From: Luteitalea sp.
Lineage (GTDB): Bacteria > Acidobacteriota > Vicinamibacteria > Vicinamibacterales > CAVVIG01
Direction: 5' to 3'
Assembly: GCA_009380045.1 (NCBI GenBank)
Contig: WHSN01000018.1
Location: 1-37,800 of the forward strand
Length of the DNA: 37,800 nucleotides
The notes beneath the pieces are model-generated. The model was not told the DNA's origin, made no database searches, and saw only the letters and a program-made list of their open reading frames with translations. Of this stretch, positions 8,624 through 17,899 are shown one piece after another. Position 1 is the first letter of the stretch. Each line of letters begins with the position of its first letter. The position numbers and the translations under genes are program-made.

Positions 8624-11600
8624 TCAACTGTCGAAACCGTTGAGCCTCGCCTGCGCAAGCCCTTGTTGGGCCGACGACGATGTGGGATCGAGCGAGAGCG
8701 CTTGAGCGAAGAGCTCTCCGGCGGTGGCCCAGTTGCCGAGCGACAACTCCAGCAGTCCCAGGTTCGCGTACGTGGCGCTGTCCCGTGGATTGAGACGCAG
8801 CGCATCCTGGAAGGCATCACGGGCCGCTCCCGTCTGACCCAGATTGGCATGAATCGCGCCCGCGAGGTTATGGGTCGGCGCATGGCTCCGATCGAGCTCA
8901 ATGGTTTGCTGCGCCAGCTCGAGCGCCTCGGGAAACCGACCATTGAGGAACTGCAAAGCGGCCGAATAGTAACGGGACACCCGCCGGTTGGGAAACAGGT
9001 TGTTCAAAGCCACGACAACGGGCTCGAGTTGCGGAGCATCACCGAGGTCCGAGTAGATCGACGCCAGCTGCTCGAGCGCTGCCAGCTCCGCCGGATGGCG
9101 AGTGACCGCTTCTCTGGCCGCCTGTACGGCCTCATCAAAGGCGCCGCTCGCGGCGTATAGCTTGGAGAGCGCCACCCAGAGTTGGAGGGTTTGCGGGTGT
9201 ACTGACAGCATCGATCTCAATGAATCTAGCGCCTCGGGCTCTCGACCCGAGGCAGTGGCCGCCCGCACGAATCCATCGAGCGTGCCGGCATCGCTCGGCT
9301 CCAACCTCATTGATGTTGAATAGTCCTGGTACGCGACATGGTACGCCTCCGCCTGCCACATCATGGCCCCGCGGCTACGCCATCGGGCGGCGTTTGCCGA
9401 GGCCCAGGCGCGGGCAATTGGTGGCGGCGCGGTCTGGACATCCAGGAGCGCGCGTAGCGCGGCAGCATTTTCGCCGGAGCCACCGCCGTAGAGAGCCCGC
9501 GGTCCAGAGAACTCGAGCTTCATTCGACTGTCGGTCTGAAGTTCGCCAGTGCCGGCATAGCGTCCGGCCTGCGCGGGTCCTCCGACAAACAGCGACCACA
9601 GTCCGAACGGCTCCAGGACCCCCACATCGTTCAAGTCGGCGGCAACACCTGGTGTCTCCCATCGCCGTTCGATGTTGTCAAGGAGCGGCTCCACGGAAAC
9701 AGCGGCTCCTATGAGGAGCAGGTCATCGCCGCCGACCAGCCACATCGTTCCGTGGGGAAACACCGAGGCAAACGTTGCCACAACCGATCGCAGATCGGCG
9801 TCGCTGATGTCGTACGTACTCACCCACTGACAGATGATGCCGCCAACCGTCAACCGGTCGCGCACTTCCATGAAGAACTCGCGGGTGAAGAGCGCCGCGA
9901 CGCCTGCCATCCAGGGATTGGACGGCTCGGAAATGATGATGTCGTACTTCCGCGACGAGAGCGACAGATGTGAACGCCCGTCGCCCACAATCAAGCGCGT
10001 GCGCGGATCGTCGAGCGGGTTGCGGTTGCCGGCGGCGAACAGTCGCGAGGCTTCGACCACCTCCGGCGAAATCTCCACCACGTCGACCGCGGCCACTGGA
10101 TGCACAAGTGCCGAAGCGAGCGTGACACCGCTCCCCAGGCCGACGATGCACACGTCGCGCGGATCCGGGTGGAGGAGCAGTGGCAGGTGGGCGAGCGTTT
10201 TCTGGGTAATCATGTCGCCGGTCGTCGAGGCATCGACCTTTCCATCGATGGCCAACGACATCCCGCCGGTCAGTTCCTTCACCGTGACTGTTCCTGCTGC
10301 GCCCTCGCGGTAGTAGCGCAATGTGCCAGCTTTCAGCGCTGTCTCGAGATCGACATTCCCAGGTACGTACCGAGCATATTTATACCCGCCGCTGGCGATG
10401 AGCTCGGTATCCCACCGAGGGGTCCAGATCAGCAGCGCGGTCGCCGTGGTGGCGAGTAGCACACTACCGACGCGCTGCCAGACTGACGGGACGCGCACAC
10501 AAATCATCAGCACCACGACCAGAAGGAGGACCGTCGCGAAGCTCAGAGTCTGTTGCAGGCCAACCAGCGGTATCGCCACGAAGCCGGTGACCAACGCGCC
10601 TGTAACCGCGGCAATCGCGTTGATTCCGTACACGATTCCAAAGGACTGCACAACTGGCCGGCCGCCGCTCGCAGCCAACTTCAACGCGAGCGGGAACGCC
10701 ATGCCCAATCCAAGAGCCGTTGGGACCATGAGCCCGGCAGCCAAGGTCAAATGACGAGCCAGGAGGTCGGGTGAGATCTGTGGCGAGTCTGCGAAATCGT
10801 GGAGGATCGTCCGGAGCAGTGCTCCTCCGGCGAGCCACGATGCCACGGTTGCAGCAATGGCGGTGCAGGCCAGGGTCACGCCAAGCGCGAACATCGTCTG
10901 TCGCGTTCGAGTCAGCCTGGAACCCAGGAACGAACCGGCGGCAAGTGCGCTGATGAAGGCGGTCAGCGTCGCCGCAAATGCGTAGGTGGAGGGTCCGACG
11001 ATCATCGAGATCACTCGCGTCCATACGACCTCGTAGGTGAACGTCGCGCAGCCAGTTGCCGCGAGCACTCCGGCACCGACCCAATAGTAGTCGGGCTCGG
11101 TCGGTGCGGCTTTCCGCCTGCCCGTCCGTCTGGACGTCGGGGACGCAGGTCCATCGGAAAGTGGGGCCGGCGACGTGCGCCGGTTCTCCACGGCCTCGAG
11201 CAGATCACCCGTTGCACGCGCGAACGGGACAACGATCAGAACGCTGAGTCCGCTGGCGATGACCCCGACGAGCGTCGTGCCGGCGAGCCCGACCGCCGGA
11301 ATGAGTAGAAATCCAGCTGCGAGCGCGCCCATAGCGGCGCCGCTGGTGTTCACTGCATACAGCAGCCCGCCAACACGAGCCGCCTGATCGGGATTGCTCA
11401 CGAAACCGCGGACGGCCATTGGAAACGTGGCGCCAAGCGCCGTGGTGGGAATCAGCAGCACGACCAGGCAGCCGACCAACCTGACCAATGGGAACAGCGC
11501 TCCTCCCGTCCCGTCCTGATAGGACCACCTCAACATCGGTTTGAGCGCTTCGAGTGCAAGTGGCATCGCGATCGCCGAGACCGCGACAACAACCTCCAGC

Positions 11601-11824
11601 AGCGCGTACAGATACAAAGCTTTGCGACGCGTCAAGCGCGCCGCAAAACGGCCACCCACCACCGAGCCTATTGCCAGACCACCCATGAAAGCGGCAAGCA
11701 CTGTACTCGCCGCTGCCGTCGTGTGACCCATGTGCAGGGTCAGCCGGCGCGTCCAGACCACTTCATAGATCAGGCCCGCAAGCCCGGAGGACGTATAGGC
11801 AGCGAGGAACCACCACCTGGCCAT
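8624..11824 (-). CDS. Fused MFS/spermidine-synthase-like membrane protein with C-terminal TPRs
   Basis: A 1066-residue fusion. The N-terminal half has two blocks of transmembrane helices, each starting with a [IT]-Y-E-V-V-W-T-R signature (I-Y-E-V-V-W-T-R near residue 20, T-Y-E-V-V-W-T-R near 265), separated by a Pro/Arg-rich linker at about 215-245. This is typical of MFS-fused spermidine synthases. The soluble domain from about residue 490 is a Rossmann methyltransferase-like fold: G-L-G-S-G SAM loop near 560, V-E-I-S-P acidic strand, then S-E-P-S-N-P near 630, where true aminopropyltransferases have D-S/C-x-D-P with a catalytic Asp. About residues 875-1060 form TPR repeats (P-x-x-x-x-x-x-x-L-A/G pattern). 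It faces the second receptor gene divergently (282-base gap) and converges on the first (30-base gap). No Shine-Dalgarno is visible at the ATG. The reaction is unknown; simple polyamine synthesis is doubtful. Confidence 0.85.
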   Translation of the reverse strand: MARWWFLAAYTSSGLAGLIYEVVWTRRLTLHMGHTTAAASTVLAAFMGGLAIGSVVGGRFAARLTRRKALYLYALLEVVVAVSAIAMPLALEALKPMLRWSYQDGTGGALFPLVRLVGCLVVLLIPTTALGATFPMAVRGFVSNPDQAARVGGLLYAVNTSGAAMGALAAGFLLIPAVGLAGTTLVGVIASGLSVLIVVPFARATGDLLEAVENRRTSPAPLSDGPASPTSRRTGRRKAAPTEPDYYWVGAGVLAATGCATFTYEVVWTRVISMIVGPSTYAFAATLTAFISALAAGSFLGSRLTRTRQTMFALGVTLACTAIAATVASWLAGGALLRTILHDFADSPQISPDLLARHLTLAAGLMVPTALGLGMAFPLALKLAASGGRPVVQSFGIVYGINAIAAVTGALVTGFVAIPLVGLQQTLSFATVLLLVVVLMICVRVPSVWQRVGSVLLATTATALLIWTPRWDTELIASGGYKYARYVPGNVDLETALKAGTLRYYREGAAGTVTVKELTGGMSLAIDGKVDASTTGDMITQKTLAHLPLLLHPDPRDVCIVGLGSGVTLASALVHPVAAVDVVEISPEVVEASRLFAAGNRNPLDDPRTRLIVGDGRSHLSLSSRKYDIIISEPSNPWMAGVAALFTREFFMEVRDRLTVGGIICQWVSTYDISDADLRSVVATFASVFPHGTMWLVGGDDLLLIGAAVSVEPLLDNIERRWETPGVAADLNDVGVLEPFGLWSLFVGGPAQAGRYAGTGELQTDSRMKLEFSGPRALYGGGSGENAAALRALLDVQTAPPPIARAWASANAARWRSRGAMMWQAEAYHVAYQDYSTSMRLEPSDAGTLDGFVRAATASGREPEALDSLRSMLSVHPQTLQLWVALSKLYAASGAFDEAVQAAREAVTRHPAELAALEQLASIYSDLGDAPQLEPVVVALNNLFPNRRVSRYYSAALQFLNGRFPEALELAQQTIELDRSHAPTHNLAGAIHANLGQTGAARDAFQDALRLNPRDSATYANLGLLELSLGNWATAGELFAQALSLDPTSSSAQQGLAQARLNGFDS

Positions 11825-11891
11825 TGGAGGAGTCTATCAAGTTAACCCAGACGAGCTTCGCCGCGGTCGAGCTTTGCGCCCTTGACAACTC

Positions 11892-11906
11892 TGCCACACT
11901 GTGGCA
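11892..11906. promoter_or_regulatory. Perfect inverted repeat in divergent promoter region, possible operator
   Basis: TGCCACA-C-TGTGGCA is a perfect 7-base inverted repeat around one base. It lies 5 bases after a TTGACA (11882-11887) in the 282-base gap between the divergent MFS/spermidine-synthase-like gene and the second receptor gene. No good -10 is seen at 16-18 bases. A dimeric regulator binding here could control both genes; this is inferred from position and symmetry only. Confidence 0.35.
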
Positions 11907-12106
11907 CCTTGCCGCTGGTTTTGAGGCACGACGTCCAGTACCGCGTGGTTTCATCCAATCGCAGCACGGCAATCAGCACCTGAGGCGCTCGGCTCTTACC
12001 GCCCCTGGATCACTGCTACTCTGATCGCTTGCACTTTTGACCTACGGCCTCGGGAAGCTCTGGTGACGATGTCCCGGAAGTGCAGGCAGGCCCCTGGAGA
12101 ACATCG

Positions 12107-14959
12107 ATGGTTAGAACGACGTCACCGTTGGCCGGCTTCGTGTTCCTTCTATTGTTTCGCGCTGCCGACGCCCTCGCCCAGGGATCGACCGCGAGCATTA
12201 TCGGTCGCGTCACCGACGAGAGTGGCGCAGTGCTTCCGGGTGTCACGGTTACGGCAAGTAGCCCTGCGCTCCAGCTCCGCGATGTGGTCGCGCTCACCGA
12301 CAGCACCGGCGAATATCGGTTGACGCAGTTACCAATCGGGACTTACCGCGTTCGCTATGAGCTGTCGGGCTTTCAAGCTGTTCAACTGGAGGACGTGCGG
12401 CTCACATTGGGGTTCGTCGCCTCGATCAGCCAGGTCCTGAAGGTGGGCGCGCTGGAAGAGTCGCTGACCGTGTCCGGGCGCTCGCCGGTCATAGACGTGA
12501 CGTCTGCGACACCGCGGACGCAGTTCATTCGGGAAGTGCTCGAGGAGTTGCCCACCACTCGCAATGGGTTCCTCAGCCTCACCACCCAGGCGCCGGGAAT
12601 TCGCACCTCGGCCACAGGATTCGATGTCGGCGGCAGCCATTTCACGAGCACACCTTCGTTCAATAATTTCGGGCGTGCGGGCGACAACTTCGAACTGCTC
12701 GAGGGGGTGATGACTTCATCACCGAGCGGCAGTACTCAGGGTGTTTACGTCGACTTCTCGACGTTCGAGGAGGCGAATATACAGACGGTCGGGAACAGCG
12801 CCGAGATGCCGTTGAGCGGCGTCTGGCTCAATTCCATTGTCAAGTCCGGAGGCAACGACTTCCACGGGAACCTCTACTACGCGTTGACTGGTCCATGGGC
12901 CGAGAGCAGCAATATCGACGATCAGTTGCGGGCCGCCGGCGTGACCGGTCAGAGCGGGCTGATCGACCGCCGGGATATCAGCGGTGATGTTGGAGGTCGC
13001 ATTCTTCGCGACAAGCTATGGTTCTATGTGAGCGCACGTGCCCCGAAAGACGAGCGTGAGATCCTCAATGTCCTGAAACCGGATGGCACGCCTGGCACCC
13101 TTCCCAAGTATCAAGCGTTCTGGACGACAAAGCTGTCGTACCAGATGAGCCCCAATCACCGCCTTGTCGGATTGCACCAGTGGAACAAGAAGCGACTCCC
13201 CGACAACTATTCCAGCCAGTTCGTCCCATGGGCGTCACGTGCAGACCAGGATCAGCACGGGAACACCGACAAGGTTGAGTGGTCCGGCGCTTTCGGTGGA
13301 TCAGTGGTTGCGTCTGCGCAGGTTGGGTATTGGGAGTGGATTTGCCCGTTGACCGGGTACTCCCATGGACAGGTCGGGACCTACGATATCGTCACGCAAA
13401 TGTACAGCGGGGACCATTTCTCGAGTCACAACACCCCGGCGATCCCTGACGAGTTCCGGTATCACGCTCGTGGCAGCCTGACCTGGTTCAAAAAGGATTT
13501 TCTGTCAGGGGATCACGAGATCAAGACCGGCTTTGATTACATTCCGACGACCAAGGACTGGATGTTCCTCCCACGCGGAGCAAGCGGCGACTATTCCTTG
13601 CGCTTCCAGGCGGGTACGCCGTTTCAGCTCGTCACCTACAACAAGCCGGTTCATCCGTTCAACAAGGCGAGTTACACCGGCGCTTACGTCCAGGACAATT
13701 GGCGGATGGGCCGCCTGACGCTCTCTCTCGGCCTCAGGTTCGATCGCAATAACGCATGGATCCCTGAGCAAACGCGCGAGGCGGGTACATTCACCGTCAC
13801 CGAGACGTTTCCCCGCATTCAGTTTCCGGTCTGGCACGCACTGGCCCCTCGGCTTCATTTCGCTTACGCGTTGACCAACGATGGAAAAACCGTTCTCAAA
13901 GGCGGATGGGGACGCTTCAATCAGGCTCGCTACACGAACGACGTCGAACCGGTGAATCCGAATTCGCTCAGGCAGACGATCTATACCTGGCGGGATTTGA
14001 ACGGCAACAGGGATTACGATGCCGGTGAGGTGAACCTGGATCCGAACGGGACTGACTTCGTGGATGTCACAGCTGCCGCAGGTGCCCAGGTGGCCACGCG
14101 GGTGGTGAACCCGAACGAAGAGCAGCCGTGGGTCGACGAACTGTCGCTCAGCCTCGAGCGGGAGCTGATGGCGAACTTCGCGTTACGTGTGACCGGTGTC
14201 TACTCTCGCGAGGCCAATCTCCGTCGGCTCGTGGGGGTGGACCGTCCGTACGACAGTTACAACATCCCGATCACGAAAGCCGACCCAGGGCCAGACAACC
14301 TCGGGGGTACCGCTGACGATCCCGGAGCGCTCATCACCTACTACGAGTATCCGGCGACACTACAGGGGGCGGCGCTGGCATTCACCATGCCCGTCAACGA
14401 TCCGAACTACGTGAATAGCTACAAGGGCTTCGAGATCGCTGCGAACAAGCGGTCGTCGAACAATTGGCAGCTGATGAGCTCCTTTACCTTCACATGGAAA
14501 GACATGCCATTTGCCGCAAGGGAAATGGTGCCATTGACGCCAAACGAAGAGATTTTCGCCGGCGCCCGCACCCGTGAATGGTTCGGCAAGGCAGGTGGCA
14601 GCTACCGGCTTCCCTGGGGTGGGCTGCTCACGTCGGCGAACCTGAATTTCGTCAACGGCAATCGCTATCAACGGACGGTGTTGTTCACAGGCGGCAGGAC
14701 GATTCCGTCGATCGTGCTTCCGGTCGAGCCGCTTGACGGCTCGCGCAGCTTCGGCAGCGCCCAGTTGCTGGACGTCCGCCTCGAGAAGACCATCCGTCTT
14801 GGTGGTACGAAAAGGCTGATGCTGCGGGCGGACTTGTTCAACGCGCTGAATACCAACACCGTGACGAACTCCTCGAACCGATCGGGCGCGTCATTCGAGC
14901 GTCCGTCGGCGATTATGCCCGCACGCATTGCCGTGTTCGGCTTTCAGTATGATTTTTGA
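12107..14959 (+). CDS. Oar-type TonB-dependent receptor (second)
   Basis: A 950-residue outer-membrane receptor. The start at 12107 is chosen because GGAGA lies 6 bases upstream and the resulting N-terminus (M-V-R-T-T-S-P-L-A-G-F-V-F-L-L-L) is a proper signal peptide ending A-L-A-Q-G; the longer frame from 12080 adds nine residues with neither property. A carboxypeptidase-regulatory-like domain (G-R-V-T-D-E-S-G-A-V-L-P-G-V), a plug region (G-N-S-A-E-M-P-L-S-G-V-W-L-N-S-I-V-K-S-G-G-N) and a barrel ending V-F-G-F-Q-Y-D-F follow. An acidic insertion (D-L-N-G-N-R-D-Y-D-A-G-E-V, about residues 630-645) resembles a calcium-binding loop. The barrel is only distantly similar to the first receptor, so a different ligand is likely. 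It is followed after 222 bases by the second spermidine-synthase-like gene on the same strand. Confidence 0.9.
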   Translation: MVRTTSPLAGFVFLLLFRAADALAQGSTASIIGRVTDESGAVLPGVTVTASSPALQLRDVVALTDSTGEYRLTQLPIGTYRVRYELSGFQAVQLEDVRLTLGFVASISQVLKVGALEESLTVSGRSPVIDVTSATPRTQFIREVLEELPTTRNGFLSLTTQAPGIRTSATGFDVGGSHFTSTPSFNNFGRAGDNFELLEGVMTSSPSGSTQGVYVDFSTFEEANIQTVGNSAEMPLSGVWLNSIVKSGGNDFHGNLYYALTGPWAESSNIDDQLRAAGVTGQSGLIDRRDISGDVGGRILRDKLWFYVSARAPKDEREILNVLKPDGTPGTLPKYQAFWTTKLSYQMSPNHRLVGLHQWNKKRLPDNYSSQFVPWASRADQDQHGNTDKVEWSGAFGGSVVASAQVGYWEWICPLTGYSHGQVGTYDIVTQMYSGDHFSSHNTPAIPDEFRYHARGSLTWFKKDFLSGDHEIKTGFDYIPTTKDWMFLPRGASGDYSLRFQAGTPFQLVTYNKPVHPFNKASYTGAYVQDNWRMGRLTLSLGLRFDRNNAWIPEQTREAGTFTVTETFPRIQFPVWHALAPRLHFAYALTNDGKTVLKGGWGRFNQARYTNDVEPVNPNSLRQTIYTWRDLNGNRDYDAGEVNLDPNGTDFVDVTAAAGAQVATRVVNPNEEQPWVDELSLSLERELMANFALRVTGVYSREANLRRLVGVDRPYDSYNIPITKADPGPDNLGGTADDPGALITYYEYPATLQGAALAFTMPVNDPNYVNSYKGFEIAANKRSSNNWQLMSSFTFTWKDMPFAAREMVPLTPNEEIFAGARTREWFGKAGGSYRLPWGGLLTSANLNFVNGNRYQRTVLFTGGRTIPSIVLPVEPLDGSRSFGSAQLLDVRLEKTIRLGGTKRLMLRADLFNALNTNTVTNSSNRSGASFERPSAIMPARIAVFGFQYDF

Positions 14960-15181
14960 CCTGGGCGTCCGGTTTCTCGGTCGCTTGAGCGGCTTGGCCG
15001 AAAGCGTCGAGCGCCGGAACAACAATCGGCGGCCACCACACGTGCGGTAGCAAGGGTCATCACGCCGGGGGTATCGGGCGTCAGCCGACCGACGCTCCCG
15101 GGCCGCATCCGTGACTCTCGGCCGCAACGCTTATCGCCGCCAGTTGATACATTCGGCCAGTTTGGTCTGACTGGCTCGTTC

Positions 15182-17899
15182 ATGGGAAAGCGACGACGCG
15201 TCGATCAACCGGGTTCGGACGATACGGCGGCGTATCCGCGGCACATACCGCTCCTGTTCTTTTTTTCCGGGTCGAGCGCTCTCATCTATGAAGTGCTCTG
15301 GGCGCGGCAGTTGGGGCTCACCGTCGGAGCAACGACTACAGCTGCCAGTGTCGTGCTGGCTGCGTACATGCTTGGACTCGCACTCGGCGCGGCGCTTGGT
15401 GGGCGCTGGGCGGACAGGTCGGTCAATCCGCTGCGCCTGTTCGGCATCCTGGAGGCCGGCATTGCGTTGGCTGGTCTCCTCATAACGGCGGCAGCGTATC
15501 GTCTCCCGGCTCTCTACTTGCCTTTCGCCGGAAGCGAGGATGGGACTCAGGTTGCCGTCCTGCTTCTCCACTTCGGCTTTGGCTTCGGTCTCTTGCTGTT
15601 GCCCACGGTCCTGATGGGCGCGACATTCCCGGTTCTCGTCCGGGCGATGGGCACCGTCGGGACACGCCGGTTGGGGCACCTCTATGCTGCCAATACGCTC
15701 GGAGCAGTTGCGGGCACCCTGGCGGCTGGATACGTGCTGATCGCATGGCTTGGAGTGATTGGGACGTCGGTGTCCGCAGCGACGATTAACTTGGGAGTGG
15801 CGTTCGTAGCCCTGACGATCGCCAGCCGGAGAGAGGGTGACAACCTGGCTGTATCGGCAATCCCGCCGAAAGGCGGGCACCAGTCGGAGCAGCCACCAGG
15901 TCGCACGTCTGCATTTCCGAGCACGATGCTGTTGGCTCTCCTGGCGCTGTCTGGAGGCACGACGCTCGGCACCGAGGTCCTCTGGACGCGGATCCTGGTC
16001 TTTCCTCTCCTCAGTACCACATACGCGTTCGCGACCATTCTGGCGGCCTTCCTGGGCGGATTGGCGCTTGGTGGAGCCGTGGCGGCGCGCTGGTTGTGCG
16101 GGCCGCGGATGCGGTGGAAAGCGATCGCCTGTCTGACAGGCTTGCAAGGACTCGCCCTGCTCATCCCCGTCGCTGCCATCGAGCCCGGAAACGCGGTTTT
16201 CGCGATGATCCAGGAGTGGACGCTCGATCATCGTCTGCTGTCGCTCACGGGGCACAACGTCACGGCGTTTCTCCTGCTTCTGCCCCAAACCGTTTCGGCG
16301 GGCGCCTTGTACCCCCTGCTCCTCAGTGCCGCCGCCTCCGAAGGCGATCGCGCTGTTGTCACGATCGGACGCAGTGTCTTCGTCAATACACTCGGGGCCA
16401 TGTGTGGGGTCATCGTCGTGACCCACTGGGGAATCCGCATGCTCGGGATCCTGCCCACGTTCGCGGTGCTGGGAGCCGTGTGGAACGGCGTGGCGGTCCT
16501 GGTCGGGCTCCGAATGTTGGGCCGCTCGTGGACCTTCGGGACGCTCTTCGGCACGATGGCAGCCCTTTTCGTGATTGTGTTCGCCTGGGGGCCACTCGCC
16601 GCGACTCGGCCCAGCCCGTTCGAAAACGTGACACGTCTGTACGGTCCCGGTTCCAGGATGCTTGCCTACCGCGAGGGTACGGAAACGACCTTGATGGTGG
16701 TCGAATTCGCCAACCAACTTCGCGCCCTTCGGATAAACGGGTTCGAGGCTGCGGGAATTCGCGGCGACTTGTACGGGTACATGCGACTGATGGCCCATCT
16801 GCCCATCCTGATCCATCCTCAACCGAAGGACGCGCTGGTCATCTCCTTCGGTACTGGGACGACGGTAGGCGCCGCCGCGCGGCACCCGTTGGCGCGTATC
16901 GACGTTGTGGACCTGGACCCAGGTGTCTTCGATCTGGCAAGGTATTTCGAGGCCGCCAACCATCGCGTCCTGAACGACCCTCGTGTGCGAACCGTGGTGA
17001 ACGACGGCCGGAACTTTCTGCAGGTGACCGATCGCCGATACGACGTGATTACTCTCGAGCCGATGCCACCCACTTTTGCGGGCATGGTGAATCTCTACTC
17101 ACGTGAATTCTACGCGCTGTCCCGCGCTCGCCTGCGACCAGGCGGCGTTCTGTGTCAATGGGTTCCGTTTCACCTCATGTCGCTGCACGAGTCACTGGCG
17201 GTGTTGCGGACGTTCGCGGATGTATTCCCACAGAGCAGCCTTTGGGTTCACCGTGGATCCGGGTTCGTGATTGGAACCAATCGCGAGAGGCTGACTGTCG
17301 ACGGTGCGCGCTTGGCGGCCGGGCTCGATGACCCTGGTATTCGTGAGGATCTGGCATGGGTCGGCGTGGGCGGGCTCGTTCCGCTCCTCAATTTGCTGGC
17401 GTGGGGTCCGGAGACCATTCGCGTCGCGACGGCCTCGAGCCCAGTCGTGACCGACAACCATCCAATCCTCGATTTTCCAGAAGTTCCCTTCCGCCTGTCG
17501 CCGCGGTCTACCCTTGCGGCTACCCGAGTGTGGCGGGCCCAGGCGTTTGTCTACGGGAGAAGGAAGGCCGACCACCCGGCATTCGCCAACCTGACACCGG
17601 AGATCGTCAGCGCGCTCGTTCGGGCGCGAGAGGACTACGACTACGCGACCATCGGCGGTGCAGCCTTTGAGCTGGGCGATCTCGAAGTCGCGGAGGCGAT
17701 GTTTCGCGCGCGTCTTGCTGCGTGCACGCTCGATCCGTGCCGCGCACAGGGCGCGTTCTGGATGGGCTTACTAGCAGAGCGACGGGGAGACGTGGCGGCT
17801 GCCCGGAGATATCTTGAGGATGCCGACCGCCTGGATCCGGGGCGGGTCGCGATACACGATGCCCTCCGACGCCTCAGCGCCGCTGCTGGAAGCAAGTAG
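15182..17899 (+). CDS. Fused MFS/spermidine-synthase-like membrane protein (second)
   Basis: A 905-residue paralogue of the 1066-residue protein. Two blocks of hydrophobic helices begin with I-Y-E-V-L-W-A-R-Q-L-G-L-T-V-G-A (near residue 40) and T-E-V-L-W-T-R (near 265), joined by a hydrophilic linker at about 220-240. A Rossmann domain from about 490 carries F-G-T-G-T (SAM-type loop near 555), V-D-L-D-P, and L-E-P-M-P-P near 625 at the place of the aminopropyltransferase D-x-x-D-P motif; the catalytic Asp is not conserved. The last 90 residues show two degenerate TPR-like helices (A-F-E-L-G-D-L-E-V-A-E-A-M-F, R-R-G-D-V-A-A-A-R-R-Y-L). It is probably co-transcribed with the preceding receptor or has its own promoter in the 222-base gap. 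The ATG has no clear ribosome-binding site. Product and substrate are unknown. Confidence 0.85.
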   Translation: MGKRRRVDQPGSDDTAAYPRHIPLLFFFSGSSALIYEVLWARQLGLTVGATTTAASVVLAAYMLGLALGAALGGRWADRSVNPLRLFGILEAGIALAGLLITAAAYRLPALYLPFAGSEDGTQVAVLLLHFGFGFGLLLLPTVLMGATFPVLVRAMGTVGTRRLGHLYAANTLGAVAGTLAAGYVLIAWLGVIGTSVSAATINLGVAFVALTIASRREGDNLAVSAIPPKGGHQSEQPPGRTSAFPSTMLLALLALSGGTTLGTEVLWTRILVFPLLSTTYAFATILAAFLGGLALGGAVAARWLCGPRMRWKAIACLTGLQGLALLIPVAAIEPGNAVFAMIQEWTLDHRLLSLTGHNVTAFLLLLPQTVSAGALYPLLLSAAASEGDRAVVTIGRSVFVNTLGAMCGVIVVTHWGIRMLGILPTFAVLGAVWNGVAVLVGLRMLGRSWTFGTLFGTMAALFVIVFAWGPLAATRPSPFENVTRLYGPGSRMLAYREGTETTLMVVEFANQLRALRINGFEAAGIRGDLYGYMRLMAHLPILIHPQPKDALVISFGTGTTVGAAARHPLARIDVVDLDPGVFDLARYFEAANHRVLNDPRVRTVVNDGRNFLQVTDRRYDVITLEPMPPTFAGMVNLYSREFYALSRARLRPGGVLCQWVPFHLMSLHESLAVLRTFADVFPQSSLWVHRGSGFVIGTNRERLTVDGARLAAGLDDPGIREDLAWVGVGGLVPLLNLLAWGPETIRVATASSPVVTDNHPILDFPEVPFRLSPRSTLAATRVWRAQAFVYGRRKADHPAFANLTPEIVSALVRAREDYDYATIGGAAFELGDLEVAEAMFRARLAACTLDPCRAQGAFWMGLLAERRGDVAAARRYLEDADRLDPGRVAIHDALRRLSAAAGSK
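15862..15877. repeat. Small perfect hairpin with GAAA loop inside coding linker
   Basis: CCCGCC-GAAA-GGCGGG forms a 6-base stem with a GNRA-type loop inside the hydrophilic linker between the two membrane halves of the second MFS/spermidine-synthase-like protein, encoding I-P-P-K-G-G. From memory, P-P-K-G-G-coding short repeats are scattered in some Acidobacteriota, so this may be a repeat that inserted in frame. Confidence 0.4.

Noticed and set aside
11900-11916. TGGCAC near the divergent promoter considered as a sigma-54 -24 box
   Set aside because: The GC doublet is not 10 bases after the GG, so spacing excludes a functional -24/-12 element.
15131-16963. 610-codon minus-strand frame antisense to the second MFS/spermidine-synthase-like gene
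   Set aside because: Charged low-complexity product without domains, opposite a clear membrane protein gene.
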